Translations under genes and position numbers: made by a program | Part shown: piece after piece, positions 24,234 through 37,800 of the stretch | How the letters are laid out: each line of letters starts with the position of its first letter | Numbering within the stretch: the first letter of the stretch is position 1 | Assembly: GCF_014649955.1 (NCBI RefSeq) | Contig: NZ_BMUA01000017.1 | Location: 62,001 to 126,000 of the forward strand | DNA from: Streptomyces violascens | GTDB lineage: Bacteria; Actinomycetota; Actinomycetes; Streptomycetales; Streptomycetaceae | Direction: 5' to 3' | DNA length: 64,000 nt | Notes under the pieces: generated by a model | Seen by the model: only the letters and a program-made list of their open reading frames with translations | Database searches by the model: none | What the model was told of the DNA's origin: nothing

Positions 24234-24605
24234 TCCTCGCGTGATCGGTCCTTTGTCATGCGTACGCCTGGGAGGGGAGCTTGGTTGACGTGCGAGACGC
24301 ACATCACACACCCGGCGGCCGAGCGCCTTCGTCCCGTCGGCGGCTGCGAGGAGCCGGCCCGAGACACTTGTCGCGCCAGGGCGACACCGGGGTGCCGGAC
24401 CGAACCACCGTGCGGCCCCCCCAGGCGCGCCGGATGCGGCCGGCGAGACACGAGAAGACTCTTGTGCCTCCCCCCACCACGCCTAGATCATCCCATTGCC
24501 CCTTTTTGGGACTCACTCCGGCCGGGTCCATGCGGACAGTCGAGGCAGCCTCGGGCGACCCGGCGGGCGATGCCGCGGAGGCGGCCCCTGTGATCAGATA
24601 AGGGC
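24234..24605. other. 372-bp intergenic region between minus-strand unit and ychJ
   Basis: No supported gene. A 6-bp inverted repeat TGTCGC-N6-GCGACA lies near 24369-24386. An AT-richer patch at about 24470-24515 contains CCCCTTTTTGGG and ATGATC-type words and is the best promoter candidate, probably for the minus-strand unit. The ychJ start is preceded by CAGATAAGGGC. Confidence 0.35.
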
Positions 24606-27897
<3,292 letters not shown>

Positions 27898-28001
27898 TCA
27901 TGGGGACTTGGGGAAGATCCTCGGCCGTACCGGCGGGTCGAGGAAGCCCCTGGGGCGGGGGAGTTCCACCGGCGGTCGTGCGCGTGCTCCGGCGCAAGTG
28001 C

Positions 28002-28036
28002 CTACCGATCGGTTAGAGTACTGACCGATCGGTCAG
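28002..28036. promoter_or_regulatory. Two adjacent TetR-type operators
   Basis: CTACCGATCGGTTAG (28002-28016) and CTGACCGATCGGTCAG (28021-28036, perfect 16-bp palindrome), spaced by 4 bp, 30-65 bp upstream of the monooxygenase start. The CCGATCGG core is typical of TetR regulators beside flavin monooxygenases. Confidence 0.85.
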
Positions 28037-28067
28037 AGTCGAGTCCGATCGCGTCGCGGGAGAGGGA

Positions 28068-29324
28068 GTGGTGAACGTGGGGGCTGCTGAGTCTGTGCAG
28101 CGCACGACCTGTTGCATCGTCGGTGGGGGACCGGCGGGGATGATGCTCGGACTGCTGCTCGCCAGAGCCGGCATCGAGGTGACGGTCCTGGAGAAACACG
28201 GGGACTTCCTGCGGGACTTCAGGGGTGACACCGTCCACCCCTCGACGCTGCGGCTCCTGGACGAACTCGGCCTCAAAGAGAGCTTCGCGGCGCTGCCCGC
28301 GCGCAGGCTGGAGGAGATGCGGATGGAGATCGGCGGCACGGCCGTCGTCATGGCCGACTTCCGCCGCATCCCCGGCCCGCACAAGTACATCGCGATGGTG
28401 CCGCAGTGGGACTTCCTCGGCCTGCTCGCCGAGGCGGCGGCCGAGGAGCCGTCGTTCACGCTGCGCATGCGCACCGCCGTGACCGGGCTGCGCACCGAAG
28501 GCGGCCGCATCACCGGAGTGCGGTACGTGGACGAGCTGGGCGGGCCCGGCGAACTGGCCGCCGATCTCACGGTGGCCTGCGACGGACGGGATTCGGTGGT
28601 GGCCCGCGAAGCCGGGCTGTTCCAGGACGAGTTCGAGGTGCCGATGGACGTGTGGCAGGCGCGGGTGCCCGCGCCCAGGGGCGGCATCAAGGAAGGCCGG
28701 GTCTTCGCGCGCTTCGGCGGCGGCCAGGCGGCCGTCACCATGGACCGCGGCGACTACTACCAGACCGCCTATCTGATCCCGAAGGGCCAGGACGCCGCTC
28801 TGCGCGGCCACGACATCCAGTGGCTGCGCGACCGCCTCGGCGAACTCTTCGGCTGGGACGCGGAAGCGACCGCCGCCATCCGGTCCTGGGATGACGTGAA
28901 ACTGCTCGACGTGACGATGGGGCGGCTGCCCCGCTGGCACCGGGACGGACTGCTGTGCATCGGCGACGCCGCCCACACCATGTCCCCGGTGGGCGGCGTG
29001 GGCGTCAACTTGGCTGTCCAGGACGCGGTAGCCGCTGCCCGTATCCTCGCGGGCCCCCTGTGCCAACGGCGCGTCACCGCACGGGAGTTGGGGCGCGTCC
29101 AGCGCCGGCGTGGGCTCCCTGTGACCGTCGTGCAGAAGCAGCAGCGCGGCGAGCACGACCTGCTCCTGAAGCCCGCCCTCGACGGGACGTTGCGGAGCGA
29201 CCGCCTCCCGCTGCCGCTGCGCCTGGTCCGGCGGTTTCCGGTGCTGAGTGGAGTCACCGCGTACCTGGGCGGCATCGGCGTACGGCCCGAGCACGCACCC
29301 CGATTCGCCCGCAGGAAAGGCTGA
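28068..29324 (+). CDS. FAD-dependent aromatic monooxygenase (PHBH fold)
   Basis: A 418-aa protein; two consecutive GTGs at 28068 and 28071 follow AGAGGGAG. The FAD motif is CCIVGGGPAGMMLGLLLARA (G19-x-G21-x-x-G24), with the DG motif VACDGRDSVV and the GD motif CIGDAAHTMSPVGGVGVN. This is the p-hydroxybenzoate-hydroxylase-type class A monooxygenase, NAD(P)H-dependent, hydroxylating an aromatic or polyketide-like substrate; this subfamily is often named FAD-dependent oxidoreductase. It is controlled most likely by the paired operators upstream and the TetR encoded convergently 10 bp beyond its end. Confidence 0.93.
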   Translation: MVNVGAAESVQRTTCCIVGGGPAGMMLGLLLARAGIEVTVLEKHGDFLRDFRGDTVHPSTLRLLDELGLKESFAALPARRLEEMRMEIGGTAVVMADFRRIPGPHKYIAMVPQWDFLGLLAEAAAEEPSFTLRMRTAVTGLRTEGGRITGVRYVDELGGPGELAADLTVACDGRDSVVAREAGLFQDEFEVPMDVWQARVPAPRGGIKEGRVFARFGGGQAAVTMDRGDYYQTAYLIPKGQDAALRGHDIQWLRDRLGELFGWDAEATAAIRSWDDVKLLDVTMGRLPRWHRDGLLCIGDAAHTMSPVGGVGVNLAVQDAVAAARILAGPLCQRRVTARELGRVQRRRGLPVTVVQKQQRGEHDLLLKPALDGTLRSDRLPLPLRLVRRFPVLSGVTAYLGGIGVRPEHAPRFARRKG

Positions 29325-29334
29325 TCGGGGAGTC

Positions 29335-29952
29335 TCAGCGCGCCACGGCGAGGAGCGTGAAGGTCACCAGCTCGGCCGCGGCCGCGTCCAGGTCGAGCTC
29401 GGGGTGGACGAGCCAGTGCGCGATCACCCCGTCGATGGCCCCGCCGATGGCCAGCGCCGCCGTACGCGTGTCGAACTCGCGGAAGCAGCCCGCCTCCTGA
29501 CCCTTCGTCAGCAACTCTGCCAGGCCTTGCCAGCGGCCGGCGGTGTCGTGCGAGCCCGGTGTCTTCAGCTTGGTGCCGCCCTGGTCGTCGAGCAGCATCT
29601 CGACGATCACCCGCACATGGCGCCGGTTGGCCTGCTGGTAGCCGATCATCGCCCGCACATAGGCGACGAGGGCCGCTTTCGGGTCGTCCTCGCGCTCGAC
29701 GCGTTCGGTGACGTACGCCATGAACCGACCCAGCACATGCGCCAGGGTCGCTTCGGTCAGCTTGTCCTTGGAGGCGTAGTGGTAGAGGACGGCCGCCTTG
29801 GAGACGCCGGCCTGTTCGGCGATGGCGGCGAGCGAGGTGGCCGGGTAGCCGCGGGTGGCGATCGAGTCGATGGTGGCCTCGATCAGCTGCCGGCGGCGGG
29901 CCTGTTCGGTGAAGGTGGGCCTGTCGGGATCGGCACTCCGACGAGCGGACAT
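29335..29952 (-). CDS. TetR-family transcriptional regulator
   Basis: A 205-aa protein. The N-terminal HTH is SLAAIAEQAGVSKAAVLYHY at about residues 42-61, with LYHYASKDKL, a classic TetR recognition helix. The C-terminal ligand domain is of the type with a DGVIAHWLVHPELDLDAAAAEL ending. It lies between the monooxygenase (convergent) and the MFS-winged-helix gene (same direction, 82 bp upstream). It may repress the monooxygenase through 28002-28036 and share a transcript with the pump gene. Confidence 0.94.
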   Translation of the reverse strand: MSARRSADPDRPTFTEQARRRQLIEATIDSIATRGYPATSLAAIAEQAGVSKAAVLYHYASKDKLTEATLAHVLGRFMAYVTERVEREDDPKAALVAYVRAMIGYQQANRRHVRVIVEMLLDDQGGTKLKTPGSHDTAGRWQGLAELLTKGQEAGCFREFDTRTAALAIGGAIDGVIAHWLVHPELDLDAAAAELVTFTLLAVAR

Positions 29953-30034
29953 TCCGCCACCACCCCTTGCTCCGAACTCCCTGACCTGCCGGTTCCCGAC
30001 CGTATCAGGCGCCGAGGGGGCGCGGCCCGCGAGC

Positions 30035-32107
30035 TCAGGAGGGGCCGGCCGCGGCCACCTTCTCGCGGACGGAGGGGAGTCCGTTCGCCAGGTCCTCGGC
30101 CATCAGGCGCTTGGCGATGGTGTCCGCGGCGGCGCGGAGTTCCGCGCTGCGCGGGCGGCCGCGGTCCTTCTCCAACTGCTCGTTCAGCCACGCCGACCAC
30201 GAGTCGGTGATGGCGGCGACCTCGCGCTCACCGGCCGGCGTGAGCGAGAAGTAGTTGCCCTCGCGGCTGAGGAATCCCTCGTCGACCATCCGCTGGAACA
30301 CGGGCACGAGAACCTCGGGAGGCACATGGCGGCGGGACGCGATCAGGCCGAGGCTCGCGTGCCCGACCATGCGCGTGTACTGCTCGACCTGCATGACCGC
30401 CCAGGCCCCGGCCACGTCGAGCCGCGTGTCGGAGGCCGCGACGATCCGCCGCGCGGTGTTCATGTCCGCGCCCCGCACGATCTTGCCGACGGCGAGTTCG
30501 AGCACCTTCGCGGAGTCGCCCGTCGTCGGCTGTGCGAAGCCCTCGCTCATGTCGGTGGAGGCGGACCGGGCGGTGTCGCGCAGCTCGACCTGCTTGAGGA
30601 GGAGCGCCACCAGGAAGCCCACCGCGGCGACCGGCACCGTCCACAGAAACACGGTGTGGAGGCTGTCGGAGTAGGCCTGCACGATGGGGGCGGACGTAGC
30701 CGGGGGCAGCCGGTGCAGCCCGGCCGGGGACTGCGCGGTCTGTGCGAGCTGGGCCGGATTCGCGCCGCCGATCTTCGCCGCCGCGGCCACCCCGTCCTGG
30801 AGGTTCGGCTTCAGGGTGTTGGCGTAGATGGTGCCGAAGACGGCGGTGCCGAACGAGCTGCCGAGCGTACGGAAGAAGGTGACGCCGGACGTCGCCGTGC
30901 CCAGATCCGCGTAGTCGACCGTGTTCTGCACGGCGATGGTGAGCACCTGCATGCACAGCCCGATGCCGAGGCCGAGCACGAACATGTAGAGCGATTCCAG
31001 CCACGCGCTGACGCCGGGCCCCATCAGCGAGAGCAGGTAGAGGCCCACCCCCATGACCAGGGCGCCGACGATGGGGAAGAACCGGTACCGGCCCGTCTTG
31101 CTCACCACGTTGCCGCTGAAGATCGACGCGATGAGCAGGCCGATGACCATGGGCAGGGTGCGCACGCCGGAGACGGTGGCCGAGTCGCCGTCGACGTACT
31201 GGAGATAGGTCGGCAGGAACGTCATCGCGCCGAGCATCGCGAAGCCCACGATGAAGCTGAGCACCGAGCACACCGTGAAGACGGGGTTGCGGAAGAGGCG
31301 CATCGGCAGCATCGGCTCGACGGCCCGGGTCTCCACCCGGCAGAACAGCGCCAGCGCGATCAGACCGCCCGCGAACAGGGCGATGATCGTTGGCGAGCCC
31401 CAGGCGAACTCGTTGCCGCCCCAGCTCGTTGCCAGGATCAGGGCACTGGCCCCGGCCGCGACCAGACCGATGCCGAGATAGTCGATGACGGGCTTGGCGA
31501 CCGAGCGGACCGAGGGGATGTTCCGGGCCGCCGCGATCACCACGAGGATGGCGATGGGGACGTTGACGTAGAACGCCCAGCGCCAGCTCAGATGGTCGGT
31601 GAAGAGCCCGCCGAGGAGCGGCCCGATGACGGTCGAGACGCCGAACACGGCGCCGATCGCCCCCTGGTACTTGCCGCGTTCGCGCAGCGGGATCACATCG
31701 GCGATCAACGCCATCGCGGTCACCATCAGGCCGCCCGCCCCAATGCCCTGGACGGCCCGCCAGGCGATGAGGAGCGGCATGTTCGTCGCGAGGCCGCAGA
31801 GGAACGAGCCGGTGATGAAGGTGATCGCCGAGACCTGGAAGACGACCTTGCGGCCGAAGAGGTCGCCGAACTTGCCGACCAGGGCAGTCGCGACGGTCTC
31901 CGCCAGGAGGTAGGAGGTGACCACCCACGACATGTGGGCGGCGCCGCCGAGGTCCGAGACGATCGTGGGGAGCGCGGTGCCGACGATGGTCTGGTCGAGT
32001 GCGGCAAGCAGCATCCCCAGCATGATCGTCCCGAACACGATGTTCCGCTGCCGGACGTCCAGCACGGGCGGCGCGGACACGGGTGCCGTATCGCTGGCGG
32101 TGGTCAC
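30035..32107 (-). CDS. DHA2/EmrB-type MFS drug exporter with C-terminal winged-helix domain
   Basis: A 690-aa protein from GTG 32105-32107 with GAGGG seven bases upstream. Residues about 20-520 form a 14-segment DHA2 transporter: motif D1-like [14 protein letters not shown], motif [11 protein letters not shown], antiporter motif [17 protein letters not shown]. The last 150 residues are soluble and read as a MarR-like winged helix ([20 protein letters not shown], then [20 protein letters not shown] and [11 protein letters not shown]). This fused tail recurs in actinobacterial pumps and may sense substrate or bind DNA at the membrane. Its neighbour TetR and the nearby monooxygenase suggest a xenobiotic response module. 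Confidence 0.93.
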   Translation of the reverse strand: MTTASDTAPVSAPPVLDVRQRNIVFGTIMLGMLLAALDQTIVGTALPTIVSDLGGAAHMSWVVTSYLLAETVATALVGKFGDLFGRKVVFQVSAITFITGSFLCGLATNMPLLIAWRAVQGIGAGGLMVTAMALIADVIPLRERGKYQGAIGAVFGVSTVIGPLLGGLFTDHLSWRWAFYVNVPIAILVVIAAARNIPSVRSVAKPVIDYLGIGLVAAGASALILATSWGGNEFAWGSPTIIALFAGGLIALALFCRVETRAVEPMLPMRLFRNPVFTVCSVLSFIVGFAMLGAMTFLPTYLQYVDGDSATVSGVRTLPMVIGLLIASIFSGNVVSKTGRYRFFPIVGALVMGVGLYLLSLMGPGVSAWLESLYMFVLGLGIGLCMQVLTIAVQNTVDYADLGTATSGVTFFRTLGSSFGTAVFGTIYANTLKPNLQDGVAAAAKIGGANPAQLAQTAQSPAGLHRLPPATSAPIVQAYSDSLHTVFLWTVPVAAVGFLVALLLKQVELRDTARSASTDMSEGFAQPTTGDSAKVLELAVGKIVRGADMNTARRIVAASDTRLDVAGAWAVMQVEQYTRMVGHASLGLIASRRHVPPEVLVPVFQRMVDEGFLSREGNYFSLTPAGEREVAAITDSWSAWLNEQLEKDRGRPRSAELRAAADTIAKRLMAEDLANGLPSVREKVAAAGPS

Positions 32108-32119
32108 ACTGGCACCCTC

Positions 32120-32149
32120 ACACCGCCCCAGGTGACATGCATGCGGTGT
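32120..32149. promoter_or_regulatory. Inverted repeat upstream of the MFS-winged-helix gene
   Basis: ACACCGC (32120-32126) and GCGGTGT (32143-32149), perfect 7-bp arms with a 16-bp spacer containing TGCATG; an outer CTCACAC / GTGTGAG pair (32117-32123, 32155-32161) brackets it. Possible operator for the TetR or for the fused winged helix. Confidence 0.4.
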
Positions 32150-32181
32150 AGGCCGTGTGAGTGAAGCGCCGGGGTCCCCTT

Positions 32182-33186
32182 TCAGGCGCCGAGCACCACG
32201 TCGGTACCGACCGGCTCGGTGAGCGGAAGGACGGCCGGGGGCCCGGTGCGGCGGAGCCTCGGCAGGGCGGGTACGGAGGCGACGAACACCAGGGTGGTGA
32301 GAACGAACGGCCAGGTGAAGGAGTGCCCGCCGGCCGGTGCGAAGAGCGCGTTCAGGGCGGGCCCGAGCACCGTGGCCGCGGCCGCCCCGACCACCGCGAA
32401 GCCGAGGCTCCAGCGGTCGGCCGCGAGCAGCACCCCGCACAGCGCCATCGCGACGAGCACGGCGTTGTAACCCATGGTGCCGTCCACGATCCTGGCGGTG
32501 GGGGCGCCGAGCGCCCAGGCGGTCACCACGCCGACGGCGCTTCCGACGCAGGCCATCGCCCCCGCCGTCCGGCTGGCCGCGAAGATGCCGACCAGGAGGA
32601 TCAGGCCGACATACCACTGCGGCATGAGGAAGATCTGCGCGATGTTGGCGAAGAACGCGCGGGCCACGTCGTCGACGGCCAGGGCGACCGTCCCCTCGGC
32701 GGCCCGGCTCAGCCCGGCCGGTGCCGGACCGCCGTGCCACACGCGCTCGAAGCTTGGCGCCGCGATCGTCATGGCGCTCGCCATCAGGCAGAACGGCAGC
32801 GTCAGGGTGGGCAGCCCCCGGCCGCGCAGCAGGGTCGTGGCGGCCGCGGTCACCACGGTGACCACCGCGCAACCGCCCGCCGCGAGCACCATCGTGGACG
32901 GATACCCGGGCCCGAGGAACACCGCGAAGCCGAGCGCGACCAGACAGGCGTTGAACCCTTCGAGCCCGGCGGACACCCTGCTCCGGTCCACCCCGAGCAG
33001 CTGGGCGGTGCCGGTGCCGATCGCGGTGCCGATCAGTCCGTAGAGCCCGTACTGCCAGCCGGCGGTGAACAGCGCGACCGTGAAGATCGCCCCGGTCAGC
33101 GCGCTCGGCATGAAGTGCACCTGTGCCTGCCCGCGCAGCACGTGCACCGCGAACAGCCCTCCTTGTCGTGCCCGCGGCATCCGCAC
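32182..33186 (-). CDS. Urea transporter (UT family)
   Basis: A 334-aa protein from GTG 33184-33186, where GGGGGAG sits about six bases upstream; ATG 33178-33180 is the alternative. About ten hydrophobic segments lie in two related halves, with the UT-type sequences [19 protein letters not shown] (first half) and [20 protein letters not shown] (second half), the N-aromatic/GYN motif that lines the urea pore. It is a passive channel for urea uptake. No urease gene lies in the window. The 287 bp upstream (33187-33473) hold its promoter and are AT-richer than average near 33230-33310, with no gene. Confidence 0.9.
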   Translation of the reverse strand: MRMPRARQGGLFAVHVLRGQAQVHFMPSALTGAIFTVALFTAGWQYGLYGLIGTAIGTGTAQLLGVDRSRVSAGLEGFNACLVALGFAVFLGPGYPSTMVLAAGGCAVVTVVTAAATTLLRGRGLPTLTLPFCLMASAMTIAAPSFERVWHGGPAPAGLSRAAEGTVALAVDDVARAFFANIAQIFLMPQWYVGLILLVGIFAASRTAGAMACVGSAVGVVTAWALGAPTARIVDGTMGYNAVLVAMALCGVLLAADRWSLGFAVVGAAAATVLGPALNALFAPAGGHSFTWPFVLTTLVFVASVPALPRLRRTGPPAVLPLTEPVGTDVVLGA

Positions 33187-33473
33187 GTGACCCTCCCCCT
33201 GACCACCAGGAAATCGGCCCTTAACAGCCAAGCGCACAGTAAGGGGTGGCATAGGGGACTTAGCAAGGGACATACATCGGCAGAATGTGTCATAGATCCA
33301 TCCGGAACCCGTGCGGCCGGAAAGGTTTGTATACGACGACAGCGCCGACGAGCCATTTACGGACGATGGAACGAGCGGCCCCCGCCGGACCCCCTCGCTC
33401 AAGATCCGACGGCACGCGGTGGCGGACGCGTACGCGCCGGAGACGGAGGGTCCGGAGCAGGAATGACGAACCG
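33187..33473. other. Promoter region of the urea transporter
   Basis: 287 bp without a supported gene, between the M1 peptidase stop and the urea-transporter start. Relatively AT-rich words (TTAGCAAGG, ACATACATCGG, GTTTGTATACGACG) make it the probable minus-strand promoter. I found no clear inverted repeat. Confidence 0.35.
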
Positions 33474-34892
33474 TCAACTCGTCATCCGTGTAGGCAGATC
33501 CGGGAGCCTCTTGTCGTAGAGCCAGGCCTGGAGCAGCGGGCGCACCGCCTCTCCCGCCGTGGTCTCGGCGTGGGCGATGAACGTGGCGGTGTCGCCGATC
33601 CTGCCGCGCCGCGCCGCGTGCCAGCCGCGCAGCACCGCGAAGAACCGCTCGTCGCCCAGCGTCAGGCGCAGCGCGTGCAGGGTGCAGGCGCCCCGGTTGT
33701 AGAGGCGGTCGTCGAAGATGCGGCGCGGGCCCGGCTCGGCGAGCCGCAGGTTCTGGGTGCGCTTGGCCAGGCCCCGCCACTCGCGCCGCGCGATCTCGTC
33801 GGCGCTGTCCTCGCCGATGTGCTCCGACCACAGCCACTCGGCGTACGTCGCGAAGCCCTCGTTGAGCCAGATGTGCCGCCACTCGCGGATGCCCACGCTG
33901 TTGCCGAACCACTGGTGCGCCAGTTCGTGGGCCACCAGCGTCTCCCAGCCCCGCTGCCCGTCGATGTGGTTGCGCCCGAACACCGCGCGGGTCTGGTTCT
34001 CGACGGGCGCGCCGAGGTCCGCGTCGACCACCACCGCGCCGTACGCCTCGAAGGGGTAGGGCCCGAACAGCTCCGAGAAGTGCCGCAGCATGTCGGGCTG
34101 GCGGCCGAGGTCGTGCCGGGCCGCCTCGGCGATGCGGGACGGATAGGCGTTGTGCACCGGGATCGGCTTGCCGCCCGGCGGCCCCGGCGCGAGCACGCTG
34201 TCGTGCTGGAAGCGGCCGGTGTAGAGCGCGGCCAGGTAGGTGGCCATGGGGCCGGGGTGGTGGTAGGTCCACACCTCGGTGGAGCCCTCGCTGCGGCACT
34301 CGGTGAGCGTGCCGTTCGCGAGTGCCTGCCGGTCGCGCGGCACCGTGACCCGGAAGGTGTAGGCGGCCTTGTCGTCGGGCCGGTCGTTGCACGGGAACCA
34401 GGACGGCGCCCCCAGCGGCTGGGAGGCGACCAGGGTGCCGTCGTGACTGTCGCCGGTACGGTCCCAGCCGATGCTGCCGAACGGCGAACGGATCGGCGCG
34501 GGCCGCCCGCCGTACCGCACCTTGGCCGTGAACAGCCCGCCCGCCGCGACAGGTCGACTGGGCGTCACATACAGCTTCCCCTGCCGTTGGCGGATGCGGG
34601 CGGCCCTGCCGTCGACGTGTGCCGCGTGCGCGCTGAGCCGGGACAGGTCGAGCTCGATCCGGTCGAGCGGCCGCAGGGCGACGGCCTGGATGAGCGCCGT
34701 GCCCGCGAGCCGGCCGCTGACCGAGTCGTACGCGATCCGCAGATCGTAGGCGAGCGTGTCGTGACCGTACGAGCCGTGCTGCGGGAAGTAGCGGTCCCGG
34801 CGGCCGGCGGCTTCCTGGTCCGCGACGGCGAGGCCGCCGAGCGCGGACAGGGCAGCGATCCGGACGAGCGACCGCCGCGTGCACCGGGTCAT
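33474..34892 (-). CDS. pld: M1-family zinc metallopeptidase, likely epsilon-poly-lysine-degrading enzyme partner
   Basis: A 472-aa protein; its ATG overlaps the synthetase stop (ATGA), so translation is coupled. The N-terminus TRRSLVRIAALSALGGLAVA looks like a Tat-type signal or anchor. The M1 features are the GAPVENQT exopeptidase loop (about 294-301), the zinc site VAHELAHQWFGNS (H322, E323, H326) and LNEGFATY (E345 as third ligand). In Streptomyces albulus an M1-type aminopeptidase, Pld, encoded with the poly-lysine synthetase, degrades epsilon-poly-L-lysine and protects the producer; this is the expected role here. That assignment is inferred from context; the peptidase family is certain. 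Confidence 0.85.
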   Translation of the reverse strand: MTRCTRRSLVRIAALSALGGLAVADQEAAGRRDRYFPQHGSYGHDTLAYDLRIAYDSVSGRLAGTALIQAVALRPLDRIELDLSRLSAHAAHVDGRAARIRQRQGKLYVTPSRPVAAGGLFTAKVRYGGRPAPIRSPFGSIGWDRTGDSHDGTLVASQPLGAPSWFPCNDRPDDKAAYTFRVTVPRDRQALANGTLTECRSEGSTEVWTYHHPGPMATYLAALYTGRFQHDSVLAPGPPGGKPIPVHNAYPSRIAEAARHDLGRQPDMLRHFSELFGPYPFEAYGAVVVDADLGAPVENQTRAVFGRNHIDGQRGWETLVAHELAHQWFGNSVGIREWRHIWLNEGFATYAEWLWSEHIGEDSADEIARREWRGLAKRTQNLRLAEPGPRRIFDDRLYNRGACTLHALRLTLGDERFFAVLRGWHAARRGRIGDTATFIAHAETTAGEAVRPLLQAWLYDKRLPDLPTRMTS

Positions 34893-37800
34893 GCGGCGCT
34901 CCCTTCCTGCGAAGATCCCTGATGGATCGTCACCAATGGCTGCCTCATGGGCAGTTGTGCCTCGGAAGACTGCTCGCCCGCGATGGGGTTGCCCGCCCAG
35001 CGGGTGTCCGGCGGCACGCTCTCGCCGCGCATCACCAGCGAGGCGGCGCCCACCGACGCCCGGGCGCCGACGTCGGTGCCGGGCAGCGCGATGCTGTGCG
35101 GGCCGAGCGAGGCGCCCTCGGCGAGCCGTACGGTGTCCAGGCGCATGATCCGGTCGTGGAAGAGATGGGTCTGGAGCACGCACCCGCGGTTCACGCTCGC
35201 CCCGTCCCCCAGCGTGATCAGATCGGTCTCCGGCAGCCAGTACGTCTCCAGCCACACCCCGCGCCCGATGTGCGCGCCGAGGCTGCGCAGCCACCAGTTG
35301 AGGACCGGCGTGCCGGTGAACGAGCCCGCCATCCACGGCACCGCGAGGGACTCGACGAAGGTGTCGTACAGCTCGTTGCGCCACACGAAGGACGACCACA
35401 GCGGATGCTCGCCCGGCTCGAACCGGCCGACCAGGATCCACTTCGCGGCGGTCGCCGTGAGCCCCGCGACCGCGGCCGCGGCCACGAGCAGCACCGTCCC
35501 GGCCAGCGCGGCCAGCGGAAGGCCGCCGCGGTTGAGAGCGCTCTGCTCGCCGATCAGCACCGCCTCGGCGAGCAGTACCGAGCACATCAGCGGCAGCACC
35601 CGGCACAGCTCGACCGCGCCGCGGGCGAACACGAGCCCCCGCGATGGTGCGAAGGTGCGGCCGGGGTCGGCCGCGGTCGGCACCCTCGGCAGCGGAAGCG
35701 CGGGCCGGCCGAGCCACGAACTGCCCGGCTCGCTCTGCGCGGGCGCGTCGCAGAGCACGCCGATCAGGGCCCCGTCGGGCACCCGGCGGTCCGGGCCGAC
35801 GATGCCCGAGTTGCCGACGAAGGCCCTGCGCCCGACGGTCGCCGTGCCCAACCGCAGCCAGCCGCCCCGGATTTCGTACGGCGCGACCAGGGTGTCGTCG
35901 GCGAGGAACGCGCCGTCCTCGACCGTCAGGAGCGAGGGCAGCGGAAGCACCGTCGAGATCTCGGCGCGCCGGCCCACCCTGGCGCCGAGCAGCCGCAGCC
36001 ACACCGGGGTCGCGAGGCTCGCGTACAGCGGGAAGAAGCTGCCGCGGGCGCCGCTGAGCAGCCGGGTCACCAGCCAGGCGCGCCAGGCGACGCCGCCGGA
36101 CACCGGATGGAAGCCGGGCTTCAGGCCCCGGCCGAGGATCCGGACCAGGGCGGCGAGGGTCAGCGCCGAGCACAGGGTGGTGACCACCGCGATGGGCGGC
36201 GCCGCGAACAGCAGGCGCACCGCGACCGCCGGGAGCGTGTCGCAGGACCGCACCAGGTAGTACACGCCGACCAGCGCGGGCGCCGTGGCCAGCGCCGTAA
36301 GCACCGGCAGGCCGATGAGGGAGAGCGCGTACGCGGCGGCCCAGCGGCGCGAGCGCCCGGAGCGCGGCGTGGGCCAGCCGGTGCCGGCGACGCGCTCGTA
36401 CGATTCGGCCTGCCGCGCCGGTGAGCCGAGCCAGCGCCGGCCGGGCGGAACCTGCCCGTCCAGGCAGGCGCCCGGCTCCAGTTCGGCGTCCGCGCCGAGG
36501 ACCGCGCCGGGCATCAGGGTGCTGCGGTGGCCGACCCGGGCGCCGTCGCCGATGCGGACCGCGCCGATGTGCAGGGTCGCGCCGTCCAGCCACCAGCCGC
36601 TGATGTCGGCCTCCGGCTCCACGCTCGCACCCCGGCCGATCGTGGCGAGACCGGTCACCGGAGGCATGGCGTGCAGGGCGGCGCCGGGCCCGACCCGGCA
36701 GCCGAGCGAGCGCGCGTACAGCCGGGCCCAGGGAGTGCCGAGCAGGGAGGAGACGCCGAACGCGGCCACGATGCGCTCGGCCGTCCACAGCCGCAGATGG
36801 ACGCGGCCGCCCCGCGGATACGCGCCCGGCAGCACACCCCGGGTCAGCAGGCGCGCCGACGCGCCGCCGATCACGAAGCGGGCGGGCGCGCTCAGCAGGA
36901 CCAGCGCGGCGATGATCACGAGCCACCAGGAGGTGTGCGGCGCCCAGGCCTGCGGGGCGAGCCACCCCAGAATGTTGTCGAGCATCGCCAGACCGACGAG
37001 CCCGCGCAGTCCCGCGATCCCGAACAGACCGGCTGTGACGAGGAGTTGGACCACTCCCGCGCCGTACGGCACCGGCTGTACGGGCCGGGCCTCGGCGGCC
37101 GGGCCTTCGAGGGATTCGAGGTGCTGGGCCATGTCGCGCAGGACGGGGCGGCGGTAGAGGTCGGCGACGGAAACGCCGGGGTAGTGTTCGCGCAGTTCGG
37201 AGGCGAGGCGTGCCGCGCTCAGGCTGGAGCCGCCGAGCGCGAAGAAGTCGCTGTCCGGCTCGGGGCACACGCCCAGCATCCGCTCCCACGCCCCGGCGAG
37301 ACGGGCCACGGTGGAGTCGTCCTGTGCGGCGTCGACGGCCGGGCCACGCTGGGAGGGCAGCGGCCAGGGCAGGGCGTCCCGGTCGACCTTGCCCGAGGTG
37401 CGCGTGGGCAGTTCGGTGACCTCGACGAGCAGCGGCACCAGGGCGGCCGGCAGGCGTTCGGCGAGAAAGCCGCGGGCCTGGTCGGCGCGGAAGCCGGCCT
37501 GCTCGGGCACCACGTAGCCGACCAGGATCTGGCCGCCTGCCGGGGTGCCGCGCACCGCGCCGGCCGCCGCGCGCACGCCGGGCAGCGCCCTCAACATGGC
37601 GTCGATCTCGCCGAGTTCGATGCGCCGCCCGCCCACCTTGACCTGGTCGTCGGCCCGCCCGAGATGGATGAGCCCGGCCGCCTCCGCCCGTACGAGATCG
37701 CCGGTGCGATAGGCGCGCCGGGTGTCGAGGAGGGACAGCGGGGCGAACCGTTCGGCATCCTTGGCGGCGTCGAGGTAGCGCGCCGTGCCCACGCCCGCGA

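Noticed and set aside
29855-33519. Long plus-strand open frames opposite the MFS and urea-transporter genes.
   Set aside because: They mirror the high-GC codon bias of the minus-strand genes, are rich in His/Arg/Gly, and show no domain; the minus-strand readings have clear transporter motifs.
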